A program made the translations under genes and the position numbers. This document shows, piece by piece, positions 16,703 through 26,125 of a stretch of 64,000 nucleotides of DNA. Location: NCBI RefSeq assembly GCF_000350525.1, contig NZ_AOCN01000027.1:27101-91100 (forward strand), read 5' to 3'. This DNA comes from Leucobacter salsicius M1-8. GTDB taxonomy: Bacteria; Actinomycetota; Actinomycetes; Actinomycetales; Microbacteriaceae. The notes under the pieces are model-generated. The model did no database searches and was not told the origin of the DNA. It saw only the letters and a program-made list of their open reading frames with translations. Numbering within the stretch: position 1 is the first letter of the stretch; the number at the start of each line of letters is the position of its first letter.

Positions 16703-17893
16703 ATGGGATTCATCCAGGCATTTACCGGCGCCGTGGGCGGCATGCTCGCAGACCAGTGGCTTGATTTTCTACTGCCGCCAGAGAACTTGGCCCCGACTGC
16801 GGCTCTCTTTCCCGCCGTCGCGAAGGGTCAGAACGCGGGGCGCGGGTCCAATACCCGCGGATCAGAGAACATCATCACGAACGGTTCGAAGATCATCGTG
16901 CCCGAGGGCTACGCCCTCATGACGTTTCAGGACGGCCAGCTCACCGGTTTCATTGCTGACCCGGGCGGGTACGAGTATCGCCCCGATGACCCCCAGTCAC
17001 AGTCGATGTTCGCGGGCGACGGTTTCGTTGCCCCCGTGGTTAAGCAGTCTTGGGAGCGCTTCAAGTTTGGTGGCCAGCCGGCAGCGCAGCAGCTCGGCTT
17101 CTACGTCAGCCTCAAGGAACTTCCTAACAACCGCTTTGGCACCCAGTCCGAAATTTACTGGGATGACGCGTTTCTCGGCACGCAGGTGGGCGCACTCACG
17201 CGCGGCAGCTATACGGCCCGCATCGTCGACCCGATCCTGTTCGTCAAGCAGTTCGTGCCCTACACCTACTACAGCGCCGATGCGCGGATCTTTGATTTCA
17301 CGGATCTCGATAACGACGCTGCCGCCCAGCTGTTCAACGAGGTCGTGTCGTCGCTCGCGCCCGCCTTCTCCGCCTATACGAATGATCCCACCAAGGGCAA
17401 CCGTATGGCCCGCATCCAGAGCGACTCGCTCGGATTCGCACAGTCGCTTTCGGCGGCGGTTGAGGCTGGGTATCAGTGGCGCTCAACGCGAGGGCTCGAG
17501 ATCGTCAGTGTCGCCATTCAGGCGGTCGAGTATGACGAAGATACCCGCAAGCTGCTGAGCGATGTGAAGAAGGCCGATGCGCTTTCGGGCAATCGCGGCG
17601 GGTCGTTCCTGCAGCAGTCGGTGGCGCGCGGCTTTGAGGCCGCGGGCGAGGGGGGCGGCGGCAACATGGCCATGATGGGCATGGGGCTCGGCATGACGGG
17701 CCAGGCGCTGAACTTCCAGCAGCAGCAACCCCCGGCCGCGGCTCCCGCCGCAACCCAGACTGAGGCGGCAGCAGCACCGGCAGCGGCCGAGGATCCGGTC
17801 GCGAAGCTCGCCCAGTACAAGCAGATGCTCGATCAGGGGCTCATCACCGCCGAAGATTTCGAGGCGGCCAAAAAGAAGACGCTCGGGCTGTAA
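16703..17893 (+). CDS. SPFH-domain protein with C-terminal SHOCT motif (YdjI-like)
   Basis: The product is 396 residues. Residues about 45-285 form the SPFH (band-7-like) core seen in B. subtilis YdjI, with SKIIVPEGYALMTFQDGQLT and a long amphipathic stretch. A Gly/Met- and Gln/Ala-rich hinge follows near residues 305-355. The last 35 residues (KLAQYKQMLDQGLITAEDFE) are a SHOCT motif, a short helical oligomerisation or membrane-associating element. The ATG follows AAGGGGG. In B. subtilis the relatives ydjG and ydjI sit together in a phage-shock-type operon. The zinc-ribbon gene downstream matches that pairing, so a membrane-organising or envelope-stress role is inferred. Confidence 0.8.
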   Translation: MGFIQAFTGAVGGMLADQWLDFLLPPENLAPTAALFPAVAKGQNAGRGSNTRGSENIITNGSKIIVPEGYALMTFQDGQLTGFIADPGGYEYRPDDPQSQSMFAGDGFVAPVVKQSWERFKFGGQPAAQQLGFYVSLKELPNNRFGTQSEIYWDDAFLGTQVGALTRGSYTARIVDPILFVKQFVPYTYYSADARIFDFTDLDNDAAAQLFNEVVSSLAPAFSAYTNDPTKGNRMARIQSDSLGFAQSLSAAVEAGYQWRSTRGLEIVSVAIQAVEYDEDTRKLLSDVKKADALSGNRGGSFLQQSVARGFEAAGEGGGGNMAMMGMGLGMTGQALNFQQQQPPAAAPAATQTEAAAAPAAAEDPVAKLAQYKQMLDQGLITAEDFEAAKKKTLGL

Positions 17894-17907
17894 GCCGCAC
17901 GCGGTCA

Positions 17908-17933
17908 CGCCCGCGGGTAATTGCCCGCGGGCG
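17908..17933 (+). other. Intercistronic hairpin
   Basis: A perfect 10-bp GC-rich stem (17908-17917 with 17924-17933, 6-nt loop) sits in the 66-bp gap between the SPFH and zinc-ribbon genes. It has no T-run. It may tune the relative expression of the two genes. Confidence 0.55.
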
Positions 17934-17959
17934 ACACGTCAAGGTTTCAGGGGTGAAGC

Positions 17960-19345
17960 ATGAACGATAACGCCACCTGGGGCGATCCTGGGGCACAGGC
18001 ACCTCCGCCCCAGCCGCAGCAGCCACAGCCACAGCCACAGCCACAGCCAGGCTTTGATCCGGCGCAGCCGCCCATCGATCCGACGCAACAGCAGGCCCCA
18101 GGCCAGTCACCGATCCCGCACCAGCCAACGACCCCGGATCAGTTCCCACCGCCGCAGTTTGAGGAGCCGGACGGGCCCGCCTACATCGATACCTCGAGCG
18201 GCAAGAGCGATGGCCTCGATAAATGCCCCCGCTGCGGATCCACGGAGATTTCCCTGCGCACCCAAACTGGCATGCTGACCTGCCACTTCTGTCGCTATGA
18301 GTGGCACGAGGCCCGCATTGATGAGGCGTTCGCGCTCAACTCCCCCATCGGCGACCTGCGCGGGCGCGTCATCGGCACGGGCGCCGGCACCATTTCCGAG
18401 GACGTATCCGAGGTGCTCACGCTACGGTGCGGGGCCTGCGGGGCCGAGGTTGTCGTGAACACGGGCGAGGCGATGCAGGCGCGCTGCCACTGGTGCCGCA
18501 ACACGCTCTCCGCCTCGGAGCAACTCCCCAACGGCGCGGTGCCCGACGGCGTGCTGCCCTTTAGTGTGACGCGCGAAACGGCCATTGAAAACATCTCCGC
18601 GTTCGTCAAGAGCCGCAAGTTCTTCGCGCATCCCGCCTTCGTGCGCGGGTTCGAACCGACCGAGGTGGTGGGCGTCTACCTGCCCTACCTGGTGGTCGAC
18701 GCGAACGCGCATGCCGAGTTGCACGGTGAAGCCGAGATCGAGACCGGCCGCCGCAGGGTGTCGCGGGGCGACAACGACTCGGTGACCCTGTACGACGCCG
18801 ACGTGTACGACATGAGCCGCAGTTTCGATCTACTCGTTGACGATCTGGTGCTCGAGTCTTCGTCCGAGCGCGCAGACATGTCCATGTTTCGCAACACCAA
18901 CAATGTGATCAACGCGATTCAGCCCTTCGACATCGACGCCACCGTCGCATACAACGCGAACTATCTGCGAGGGTTCACCTCGGAGAAGCGCAACCTCGAC
19001 GTCGACGGCATCATGCCCCGGGCCGCCGACGCGACCCTCTCAATCGCCCGCGTGCGGGCGGGCGAGGCTGCGCAGGCCTATGACCGTGGCATTCGCTGGT
19101 ACCGCGAGGAGCTCACTGTGCACGGCACCCGCTGGGTCTCCGTGTACCTACCGGTATGGCTGTACAGCTACTACCAGCCCCGCGGAGGCGCCGGCCAGGG
19201 CCTCGTCCACTACGTCGCGGTGAACGGTCGCACCGGCGAGACGATGGGCAGCGTCCCCATTCGCCAGGGGCGACTGATCGGCATTTCGGTGGCGATTGGC
19301 ATCGTGGGCACCGTGCTCGGCGGCCTCGCCAGCATCTTCATGTAA
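17960..19345 (+). CDS. Zinc-ribbon protein with C-terminal membrane anchor (YdjG-like)
   Basis: The product is 461 residues. Residues 1-80 are Pro/Gln-rich with a repeated QP tract and are probably disordered. Two zinc ribbons follow: CPRCGS with CHFCRYEW (about 90-115) and CGACGAEV with CHWCRN (about 155-180). A beta-rich middle ends in one hydrophobic helix (GISVAIGIVGTVLGGLASIF), so the protein is likely tail-anchored with the ribbons in the cytoplasm. It is placed directly after the SPFH gene and shares the ydjG-ydjI pairing known from Bacillus. No enzyme motif is present. Confidence 0.75.
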   Translation: MNDNATWGDPGAQAPPPQPQQPQPQPQPQPGFDPAQPPIDPTQQQAPGQSPIPHQPTTPDQFPPPQFEEPDGPAYIDTSSGKSDGLDKCPRCGSTEISLRTQTGMLTCHFCRYEWHEARIDEAFALNSPIGDLRGRVIGTGAGTISEDVSEVLTLRCGACGAEVVVNTGEAMQARCHWCRNTLSASEQLPNGAVPDGVLPFSVTRETAIENISAFVKSRKFFAHPAFVRGFEPTEVVGVYLPYLVVDANAHAELHGEAEIETGRRRVSRGDNDSVTLYDADVYDMSRSFDLLVDDLVLESSSERADMSMFRNTNNVINAIQPFDIDATVAYNANYLRGFTSEKRNLDVDGIMPRAADATLSIARVRAGEAAQAYDRGIRWYREELTVHGTRWVSVYLPVWLYSYYQPRGGAGQGLVHYVAVNGRTGETMGSVPIRQGRLIGISVAIGIVGTVLGGLASIFM

Positions 19346-19375
19346 CCAACTACCTGTGTAGCGGAAAGGAGCAAC

Positions 19376-19717
19376 GTGTTTCCGAGTTTTGTCGCCAGCA
19401 CCACCGTCGTCGATTGGCTGGCCACCGCCACGATCAATGTGTCGCTGCCCTGGAGCAGCGACAGCGACGGCTCAGCACTGTGGCTCATCGGGCCCGGCGC
19501 GGGCATCGGTTTCTACGTGTTCCACTTTCTGCGCTATCGCAACACCCACCAGCGTCACGCCTTCGAACGAGAGACGCGCACCGAGATCTTGGGAATGACG
19601 GGGCACGACACGCTCGTGCGCCGGGTGAGCGGCGTCGAGAACAGCAAAATACCCGGTGAGAACTCCTCGTCCCCGAGGCAGCGACTCGGGCAGGGCACCC
19701 GCTTCACCGAGGAGTAG
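19376..19717 (+). CDS. Small single-pass membrane protein of unknown function
   Basis: The product is 113 residues from GTG 19376, preceded by a strong GGAAAGGAG. A hydrophobic segment (ALWLIGPGAGIGFYVFHFL) at about residues 34-52 is followed by a basic and polar tail. It lies 30 bp after the zinc-ribbon gene in the same direction, so it is likely the third member of that operon. I do not recognise a family. Confidence 0.7.
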   Translation: MFPSFVASTTVVDWLATATINVSLPWSSDSDGSALWLIGPGAGIGFYVFHFLRYRNTHQRHAFERETRTEILGMTGHDTLVRRVSGVENSKIPGENSSSPRQRLGQGTRFTEE

Positions 19718-19754
19718 GCGGCACGCCCGGGGTCACTCAATCACCGCCTCCGAT

Positions 19755-19785
19755 TTGCGTCAGCCACCCCGCCCTGGTGTACAGT
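19755..19785 (+). promoter_or_regulatory. Predicted promoter of the tRNA-Ala gene
   Basis: TTGCGT (19755-19760) and TACAGT (19780-19785) are separated by 19 bp. The tRNA begins 38 bp after the -10. The spacing is long, so confidence is modest. Confidence 0.35.
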
Positions 19786-19822
19786 AAAGGAGTTGTCGCG
19801 GGAGCATTCCTTCGACTTCAAC

Positions 19823-19898
19823 GGGTCTGTGGCGCAGTTGGTAGCGCACCTGCATGGCATGCAGGGGGTCAGGGGTTCGAATCCCCTCAGATCCACCA
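19823..19898 (+). tRNA. tRNA-Ala (GGC anticodon)
   Basis: A full cloverleaf can be drawn. The acceptor GGGTCTG pairs with CAGATCC with one G-T pair, the D stem is GCGC/GCGC, and the anticodon stem CCTGC/GCAGG encloses a loop with GGC at 19856-19858. The T arm is AGGGG-TTCGAAT-CCCCT. The 3' CCA is encoded (19896-19898). It reads GCC alanine codons. Confidence 0.95.
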
Positions 19899-19900
19899 TC

Positions 19901-19943
19901 AACTCCCGGTTGCAGAGCTTTTGCCCTCAACCGGGAGTTTTTT
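19901..19943 (+). terminator. Intrinsic terminator after tRNA-Ala
   Basis: A 12-bp perfect stem (19901-19912 with 19928-19939) is followed by six T residues. It ends only about 25 bp before the jetA start. Confidence 0.9.
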
Positions 19944-19967
19944 GTTTCCCCCTGAATCATCGAGGTG

Positions 19968-21482
19968 ATGTCGAACGTGCGTGCCCACGCCGCCTATCAG
20001 CGGGCCACCGCCGCGTTCAAGAACCCTACGCTCGATCTGCTGCACGGCCGCTACGCCCCGTTCGTCGTGGCCGCGCTCTCGCTGGTGTTCACCGCCGATC
20101 GCACCGCCGTGGCGGTCGCCGACGCCCACGTCGAGGTCGGCGAGATGATCGACGAACTGCGGGTGGGCGGCTATGCCGACCTCGAGCCAGGGCTACCCGC
20201 AGGCAGCGGGCGGGAGATCTGCCGCTACTGGGTGCGGGTGGGCTGGCTCGTGCCCCAGATCGAAGACGGGGCCGAGGTCTACCGGCTTTCAGCTCAGGCT
20301 GTTGGTGCCCTCGAGATCGCCGGCCGCGCCGGCGGCGGGCGCGTATCGCGCTCGCGCGTGCGCACTCTGCTCGAATCGGTGGATCAGTTGGCCCAGCACG
20401 CAGAGACCGATCCGGATCTGCGCCTCGCTCACCTCGCCGCTCAGCGGGCCGAGCTTGATGCCGAGATGGATCGCCTGCAGGCTGGCGAAGTGGAGGAGGC
20501 CGACGACGAGCTGCTGCTCGAGGAGGCCGAGAACGTGCTGCACCTTGCGCGCGAGCTCCCCGCAGACTTCTCCCGTGTGGCCGAGTCCATCAACGCGATG
20601 CAGCGCGACGTCGTCGCAGACCTGCGCCGCGACGTGCGCCCGGCTGGTGAGGTGCTGCGCGAGTACCTGCACCGCGGCCAACACGTCATGCAGGCCACGC
20701 CCGAGGGGCGCGCGTTCGCCGGCGCACTCAGGCTTATCGGCGACCCCGAGCACATCGACGAGCTCACCGATCAGGTACACGAGCTGCTCGCCAAGCCGTT
20801 CTCACGGCTCCTCGATGCGGCGCAGCGCGAGGAACTCAGCGCGATCGCCAAACGCGTGGAGCAGGGCGTCCAGGAGGTACTCACGGCCCAGCGCCGCGCC
20901 TCCCACGTCATCACCGCCCAGGTGCGCACCCACGACCCCGCCCGAGATCGCGAGGTCGACGATCTGCTCCGCGGCGTCATGTCAGGGCTCCAGTCCTGGA
21001 TGCGAGTGTCCAAGCCCGCCGACCGGGTGACCCCGCTCGAACACTTCCCCACCGCCCACATCGGCCATCTACGGCAGACGCTGAGCGATCCGCGGCCGCC
21101 TCGCGGCCCGGCCCCCCTGGTACACGCCGCCGATGTCCTCGACGCCGCGAGCGTGAGCGAGGGAGACGCGCGTGCCTGGGGCGGACCCGATTACCCGGAG
21201 CTCGAAGCTCACGTGGCGGGCCTCGGCGACTCGTTCGACCTCGGTGACGCGTTCGGTTCCTCGGGCACCCGTCGCCCCGTGGACCTACTCGGGCTCCTCG
21301 AGATCGTGCATCGCGGCGGGATGACCGAGCGCGAGGACATCTCGGTGGTCACCGCCCAGCGCCCCGACGGCACCACCCGCAAGTTCGCCTTCGTTGCGGT
21401 GCAGGCCGACAACACACCGGCAGACACCGCAGACTCTGACTCCGCAACACCGAACTCCCCGAAGGGCCCCTCGCATGTTTGA
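19968..21482 (+). CDS. jetA: JetA: DUF3375 kleisin-like subunit of a Wadjet/MksBEF-type SMC complex
   Basis: The product is about 504 residues, mostly helical and acidic. The N-terminus ([25 protein letters not shown]) and the winged-helix-rich first 100 residues fit DUF3375, the MukF/MksF-like kleisin of Wadjet systems. A long coiled region (about 145-330) and a C-terminal domain follow. The start is uncertain. GTG 19965 and ATG 19968 lie directly against GAGG, whereas GTG 19977 is better spaced from GAGGTG and begins right at the conserved region. In the complex this subunit bridges the JetC ATPase heads. Its stop overlaps the jetB start by eight bases. Confidence 0.88.
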   Translation: MSNVRAHAAYQRATAAFKNPTLDLLHGRYAPFVVAALSLVFTADRTAVAVADAHVEVGEMIDELRVGGYADLEPGLPAGSGREICRYWVRVGWLVPQIEDGAEVYRLSAQAVGALEIAGRAGGGRVSRSRVRTLLESVDQLAQHAETDPDLRLAHLAAQRAELDAEMDRLQAGEVEEADDELLLEEAENVLHLARELPADFSRVAESINAMQRDVVADLRRDVRPAGEVLREYLHRGQHVMQATPEGRAFAGALRLIGDPEHIDELTDQVHELLAKPFSRLLDAAQREELSAIAKRVEQGVQEVLTAQRRASHVITAQVRTHDPARDREVDDLLRGVMSGLQSWMRVSKPADRVTPLEHFPTAHIGHLRQTLSDPRPPRGPAPLVHAADVLDAASVSEGDARAWGGPDYPELEAHVAGLGDSFDLGDAFGSSGTRRPVDLLGLLEIVHRGGMTEREDISVVTAQRPDGTTRKFAFVAVQADNTPADTADSDSATPNSPKGPSHV

Positions 21483-22278
21483 ACCCACCCCCGCGACGCC
21501 CCCAGTCGAGGCGCTCGACAGCGAGGCTTCCAACACCACGACGCCCGGCATTGATCTCACGGACAGCACCGATCCGTTCGTCACCCCGGTGTCGATGGAA
21601 CAGGATCCGGATCAGGCCTTTGCCGGCGACCGCGGCTCGCTCGCTCCCGAGGTGCGTCGCGTACTCGTGCGTCTGCTGCAGCGCCGGTTCTTGCTCGCGG
21701 ATCGCAATAGCGAGGACTGGGCCGTGCTGCTCGAACATCAGCAGATCATCGAGTCGCGCCTGCACGACCTGTTCGTGCGCCTGGTCGTAGACCCTGCACG
21801 CGGCGTCGCGTACAAGCAGCAGGTGCGCTCCGAGGAGCTCGACGTGCCGATCTTGCTGCGGGACGAGGCGTACACCCGGGCCGAGACGCTCGTACTCGTC
21901 TACCTGCGGACGGTGTTTCAGCGCGAGTCGACCGCGGGCGAGCCATCGGTGCGCATCGACGTCGAGGAGATCGAGCAGACCGTGCTCACTTACTTCACCG
22001 CGGCAGACGGCGACATTGCGCGGCGCCAGAAGGCGGTGCGCGCCGCGCTCGCCCGGCTGCGGCAGGAGGGCATCGTCACCGAGGAATCCGAGGGCCGCTA
22101 TCTGGTCAGCTCGCTCGTGGAGATCGTGCTGAGCGCCGATCGCCTGCGCGAGCTCTCAGACTGGCTGCGGCAGCAGACCGCGGCCGCCCAGCGCCCCACC
22201 ACGGCCTCCGCAGATTCGAACTCCGCGGACACCCCCTCCGCGCCCCTGCTTGATCCCCGAGGAGACCACACACTGTGA
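21475..22278 (+). CDS. jetB: JetB: DUF4194 MukE-like subunit
   Basis: The protein is 267 residues from ATG 21475, with GAAGGG upstream. The first 55 residues are low-complexity. Residues about 60-230 carry the tandem winged-helix pattern of DUF4194/Mks[20 protein letters not shown], then [13 protein letters not shown], then [13 protein letters not shown] with a winged beta-hairpin ending [13 protein letters not shown]. In Wadjet and Muk complexes this subunit binds the kleisin. It is coupled at both ends, overlapping jetA by eight bases and jetC by four (GTGA). The tail is Ala/Thr/Ser-rich. Confidence 0.88.
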   Translation: MFEPTPATPPVEALDSEASNTTTPGIDLTDSTDPFVTPVSMEQDPDQAFAGDRGSLAPEVRRVLVRLLQRRFLLADRNSEDWAVLLEHQQIIESRLHDLFVRLVVDPARGVAYKQQVRSEELDVPILLRDEAYTRAETLVLVYLRTVFQRESTAGEPSVRIDVEEIEQTVLTYFTAADGDIARRQKAVRAALARLRQEGIVTEESEGRYLVSSLVEIVLSADRLRELSDWLRQQTAAAQRPTTASADSNSADTPSAPLLDPRGDHTL

Positions 22279-25200
22279 CCATGCTCGACACCCTCTTCGG
22301 CCTGATTCCCGCGGCTTCACGGGGCCAGCAGTGGCTCGCGCACGAGCTGCAGCTCGTCAACTGGGGCGGCTACGACGGCGCGCACCGGGTGCGCTTCTCC
22401 CCCGGCGCGACGCTGCTGTGCGGCGGCTCCGGATCGGGCAAGTCGACGCTCATGGACGCGTACATCGCCCTCATGATGCCGCACACCACCCCTTTCAACG
22501 GCGCATCAAACGGTGGCGTCACGGGCCGCCCGCGCGGCGAAGACCAGCGCAACATCCTCTCCTACGGGCGCGGCAAGATCGATGAGACCCGCACCGAGCA
22601 GGGCACGCGGGTACGCGTCATGCGCGGTGATGACACCGACACGTGGACCGCGATTGCGATGACCTGGGTCGACCACGACGGCTCGAAGTTCACCGCAGTG
22701 CGCGCCTGGTACATTCCCGCTGGCGCACGCGTCGTCGAGGACACCGTGCGGGTGCGCGCGAGCGTCGACGGCGCGTTCGACCTCGCAGATCTCGCCCCCG
22801 CGGCCGCGCAGCGCCTCAGCGACGCCCAGGTGCGCGCCTGCGGACTCGAGACCGTGGCGACCGACCGCGAGTTCACCGCCAAGCTTCACTCAGTGCTCGG
22901 CATCGGGGCAGCTGGTGCGGGTGCGAAGGCGATGAGCTTGCTCGCCCGTATCCAGGCCGGCCAGCAGATCACCACGGTCGACGAACTCTACAAGCGCATG
23001 GTGCTCGAGGAGCCCGAGACCATGGCTGCGGCGGACGCGGTCGTCGCGCACTTCGACGAGCTCGAGGGCACCCGCACGCGCATGGTCACCGCGCAGCGGC
23101 AGGTGCACGCGCTGCGCCCGATCCGCACCATTCGCACCCGCATCGACGAGGCCTTCGACCGGCTGCGCATTCTCGACGAGGTCGGTCAGCTCACCGACCC
23201 CGCGTCGCTCGCCTCCCTCTGGCGCGCCGAGCACCGCCTCCGGCTGCTGCGCGAGACCGAGGCGGCGCTGCAGCGCGCGAAAAGCACCGCCGACGCAGCC
23301 GTCCGCGAGCAGCAGGCACTCGCGGACGCCGCAGAGGCCGAGCGCGACGGACTCGTGGAGGTGCTGCGCGGGGCGGGCGGCGAACGCCTCGAATCCGCCG
23401 AGCGCGAGCTACGCGACGTGGAACGCCGCCTCGCGTCCGTACAGCAGGCACGCGTGCGCGTGCGGGCGCTGTGCGAGGCCCTGGGTGAAGACGTGGCCAC
23501 TCGCGCCAGCTTCGAGAAGCTCGTGAAGCGCGCCCGCACCGCCCTCACGAGCGACGATGCGAAGTCGGCCGCCCGCGACACCTACGCCGAGGCACGCGCG
23601 GCCTCCCGCGCCGCTGAGACGCTCGTGGCGGCTCTCGAGGCCGACCTGACCCAACTGGCCGGCCAGAACGACAATATTCCGCCCGCACTGCACGAGGCGC
23701 GCGCCGTGCTCGCGCAGGCCGCCGGGATCGACCCTGGCGATCTCCCCTTCGTGGGCGAGCTCGTCGAGGTGCGTGCCGAGTACGAGCCGTGGCGTGATGC
23801 CTTCGGGCTCGCCCTGGGCGGCTTCGCCACGACCATTCTCGTCGACCAGGATCGGGTACCCGCGTTCCGCGGCGCGATCAACGACGTCCAAACTCGCGTC
23901 CGTGTGCGCTACGAGGGGGTCCCCACCGAGCAGCCCCGTCGCACGGGCCTCGACCCCGTCTCTTTGCCGGGGCGCCTCGACTACCGCGATTCCACCTTCA
24001 CCGGCTGGCTGCAGGAGCGACTCGAACAGCAGTTCGGGTTCGTGTGCGTCACCGAACCCGGTGAACTGGGCAAGCACGCGCAAGCCATCACCATCACGGG
24101 CCAGCTCACCCGCGGCCGCCGCGGCTCGCACGGCGGGCACGGGCGCGCGAGCGTGCTGGGGTTCTCGAATCAGCGCCGGATCGAAGAGCTCACCGACGAG
24201 ATCCTGTCGGCTCGGGCCGACCAGGCCGAGGCTGTCGAACGCGAGCGCGCGGCGGCGGCCGCCCTCGACCGCCTCGACGAGCGTCAGGCAGCGTTCGCGA
24301 AGCTCGCAGAGACGTCGTGGGACGACATCGACGAAGCCAGCGTTGAAGCCGAGCGCGAGCGCTGGACCGGCATCATCGCCGAGGCCGCTGCCGGAAGCTC
24401 CGAGATCTCGGGCCTCCAGCAGCAGATCGCGGCCGCAAAGCGCAAGGTAGCCAAGCTCCAGCAGGCGATCGGCCGCGCGCACAGCGACCAGGAGCGGGCT
24501 GCATCCCAGTGGGCCGACATTACCGACGAGGTCGACCTCGCCCAGGGCCTCGTCGATGCAGCCGAGGATGACGGGCGCAAGCTCTCCCCCGCCCAGGCGG
24601 CCTATCTCGGTGACCGCTTCACCCCCGAGACCGATGCAGCGGCCGACGGTGTGCCGAGCACCCGTACCCTCGCACGCTTCGACGCCGCGCTGGAGGCCGC
24701 CTCACGGCAGCTGTCTGACGACCGCCGCACGGCCAAGGAGTCCCTCGTCGATCAGCGCGAGGCCCTCAGCCGCACGCTCGAGCGCTTCCTCGAGAACTGG
24801 CCCAACCCGAACCTGCGGGCAGACCCCGATTCGTCGCTGCCCGACTTCGAGCGGATCCTGGCCGAACTCGAGGCGAGCGGATTGCACGAGCTTGAGGCGG
24901 AGTGGAAAGATAGTCTCCTCAATCTCTCGGGCAATGACCTGACAAGCCTCGATTCTTCCCTGGGGCGGGCGCTGCGCGAGATCCGCGAGCGTATCGAGCC
25001 CATCAACCAGATCATGCGCGATCTCCCGTTCTACGACGACGATCACCGCCTGCAGATCACGCCGCGGGAGCACCAGAGTGACGCACGTCGCCGCTTCCGC
25101 CGTGAACTGCGCGACGTGCGCGGGCTCATCGTTTCGGCTGCCACCGAAGAGGAGCGCGAGCGCGCCTACGGCCGCATGGAGCGCTTGATCGGGCGGATCC

Positions 25201-25631
25201 GGCGCAGCTCACCCGATTTCTCCGAACTTATTGACGTGCGCAATCACGTGCGCGTGAGTGCCGAGAAGGTGCATGCCGTAACTGGAGCCCATGCGGCGCT
25301 CTACGATCACATCGGTGAGAAGTCGGGCGGCGAGTCCCAAGAGCTGATCGCGTTCATTGTGGGCGCCGCGCTGCGATACCAGCTGGGTGACGCTGGCTCG
25401 GAACGCCCACGGTACGCACCGGTGTTCCTCGACGAGGCACTCATCAAGGCTGACGCGCACTTCACGAAGCGCGCCATTGGGGCTTGGCGCGGGCTGGGCT
25501 TCCAACTCGTGATCGGTGCACCCAACGACAAGTACAGCGCCATCGAGCCACACGTGGACGTCGAATATGCCATTCTCAAGGACACCCAGGGTCGATCCTG
25601 GGCGAAGCCGAAGGTCGGATTGGCCAACTAA
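22275..25631 (+). CDS. jetC: JetC: MukB-like SMC ATPase
   Basis: The product is 1118 residues from GTG 22275 (ATG 22281 possible). Walker [10 protein letters not shown] is at about residues 50-58. Two long coiled-coil arms (about 250-450 and 640-880) surround a hinge near 455-640. The ABC signature KSGGESQ is near 1016 and Walker B VFLDEA near 1050, followed by a conserved GAPNDKY. All ATPase elements needed for loop extrusion are intact and the length matches full JetC. In known Wadjet systems jetD, a topoisomerase-VI-like nuclease, follows jetC. Here a hairpin and the convergent rsfS gene follow after 55 bp, so no nuclease is encoded beside it. Confidence 0.9.
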   Translation: MTMLDTLFGLIPAASRGQQWLAHELQLVNWGGYDGAHRVRFSPGATLLCGGSGSGKSTLMDAYIALMMPHTTPFNGASNGGVTGRPRGEDQRNILSYGRGKIDETRTEQGTRVRVMRGDDTDTWTAIAMTWVDHDGSKFTAVRAWYIPAGARVVEDTVRVRASVDGAFDLADLAPAAAQRLSDAQVRACGLETVATDREFTAKLHSVLGIGAAGAGAKAMSLLARIQAGQQITTVDELYKRMVLEEPETMAAADAVVAHFDELEGTRTRMVTAQRQVHALRPIRTIRTRIDEAFDRLRILDEVGQLTDPASLASLWRAEHRLRLLRETEAALQRAKSTADAAVREQQALADAAEAERDGLVEVLRGAGGERLESAERELRDVERRLASVQQARVRVRALCEALGEDVATRASFEKLVKRARTALTSDDAKSAARDTYAEARAASRAAETLVAALEADLTQLAGQNDNIPPALHEARAVLAQAAGIDPGDLPFVGELVEVRAEYEPWRDAFGLALGGFATTILVDQDRVPAFRGAINDVQTRVRVRYEGVPTEQPRRTGLDPVSLPGRLDYRDSTFTGWLQERLEQQFGFVCVTEPGELGKHAQAITITGQLTRGRRGSHGGHGRASVLGFSNQRRIEELTDEILSARADQAEAVERERAAAAALDRLDERQAAFAKLAETSWDDIDEASVEAERERWTGIIAEAAAGSSEISGLQQQIAAAKRKVAKLQQAIGRAHSDQERAASQWADITDEVDLAQGLVDAAEDDGRKLSPAQAAYLGDRFTPETDAAADGVPSTRTLARFDAALEAASRQLSDDRRTAKESLVDQREALSRTLERFLENWPNPNLRADPDSSLPDFERILAELEASGLHELEAEWKDSLLNLSGNDLTSLDSSLGRALREIRERIEPINQIMRDLPFYDDDHRLQITPREHQSDARRRFRRELRDVRGLIVSAATEEERERAYGRMERLIGRIRRSSPDFSELIDVRNHVRVSAEKVHAVTGAHAALYDHIGEKSGGESQELIAFIVGAALRYQLGDAGSERPRYAPVFLDEALIKADAHFTKRAIGAWRGLGFQLVIGAPNDKYSAIEPHVDVEYAILKDTQGRSWAKPKVGLAN

Positions 25632-25637
25632 ACGACA

Positions 25638-25669
25638 ACGCGCGGCCTCCCCGAAGGGAGGCCGCGCGT
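25638..25669. terminator. Terminator hairpin between jetC and rsfS (convergent)
   Basis: A 14-bp stem (25638-25651 with 25656-25669) has a CGAA loop. No long T-run is present on either strand, but it lies exactly between two convergent genes and is likely a bidirectional transcription end. Confidence 0.65.
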
Positions 25670-25686
25670 GTATTGTGCGTGGGGAC

Positions 25687-26100
25687 TTACTGAGCAGTCA
25701 TCAGGCTTTCGATTTCCATGACCGGGCAGTCCTGCCACAGACGCTCGAGCTGGTAGAAGTCGCGTTCTTCGTTGTGGAAGATGTGCACCATAATGTCGCC
25801 GAAGTCGAGCAGCACCCAGCGGCCGGTTGCCCGACCCTCGCGCCGGATGGTGCGAATGCCAGCGGCATTCATCTCGTCTTCGATCTCGTCTGAGATGGCC
25901 TGCACGTTGCGCTCAACGCTACCCGTGAGGACGAGAAACACGTCGGCGAGGCCGAAGTGCTCTGCCACGTCGAGCGCGACCGGCTCGGTGGCGCCCTTAG
26001 AGTCGGCGGCGCGCAGGGCAACGCCCAGCGCCTCTCGGACCTGCTGGCTGTGGCTTGCTTCGTTATTCAGGGGGTGCTCCCGTAGTAGTGATGATGACAT
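25687..26100 (-). CDS. rsfS: Ribosomal silencing factor RsfS
   Basis: The product is 137 residues from ATG 26100. The frame extends upstream into a stretch antisense-like to family usage, so this start is preferred. RsfS (Iojap family) binds ribosomal protein L14 and blocks joining of the ribosomal subunits in starvation. Conserved pieces are ALDVAEHFGLADVFLVLTG, RNVQAISDEIE and GRWVLLDFGDIMVHIFH. It ends the conserved nadD block. Confidence 0.92.
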   Translation of the reverse strand: MSSSLLREHPLNNEASHSQQVREALGVALRAADSKGATEPVALDVAEHFGLADVFLVLTGSVERNVQAISDEIEDEMNAAGIRTIRREGRATGRWVLLDFGDIMVHIFHNEERDFYQLERLWQDCPVMEIESLMTAQ

Positions 26101-26125
26101 TGCTGCCGGATGATGTGGCGGCGAA

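Noticed and set aside
22275..25631. SbcC or RecN instead of JetC
   Set aside because: The flanking DUF3375 and DUF4194 genes with overlapping starts, and the MukB-like head with KSGGESQ, point to the Jet/Mks complex.
19823..25700. tRNA-Ala as an integration site for a mobile jet element
   Set aside because: I found no copy of the tRNA 3' end near the right border at 25632-25690 and no integrase gene, so integration is not supported.
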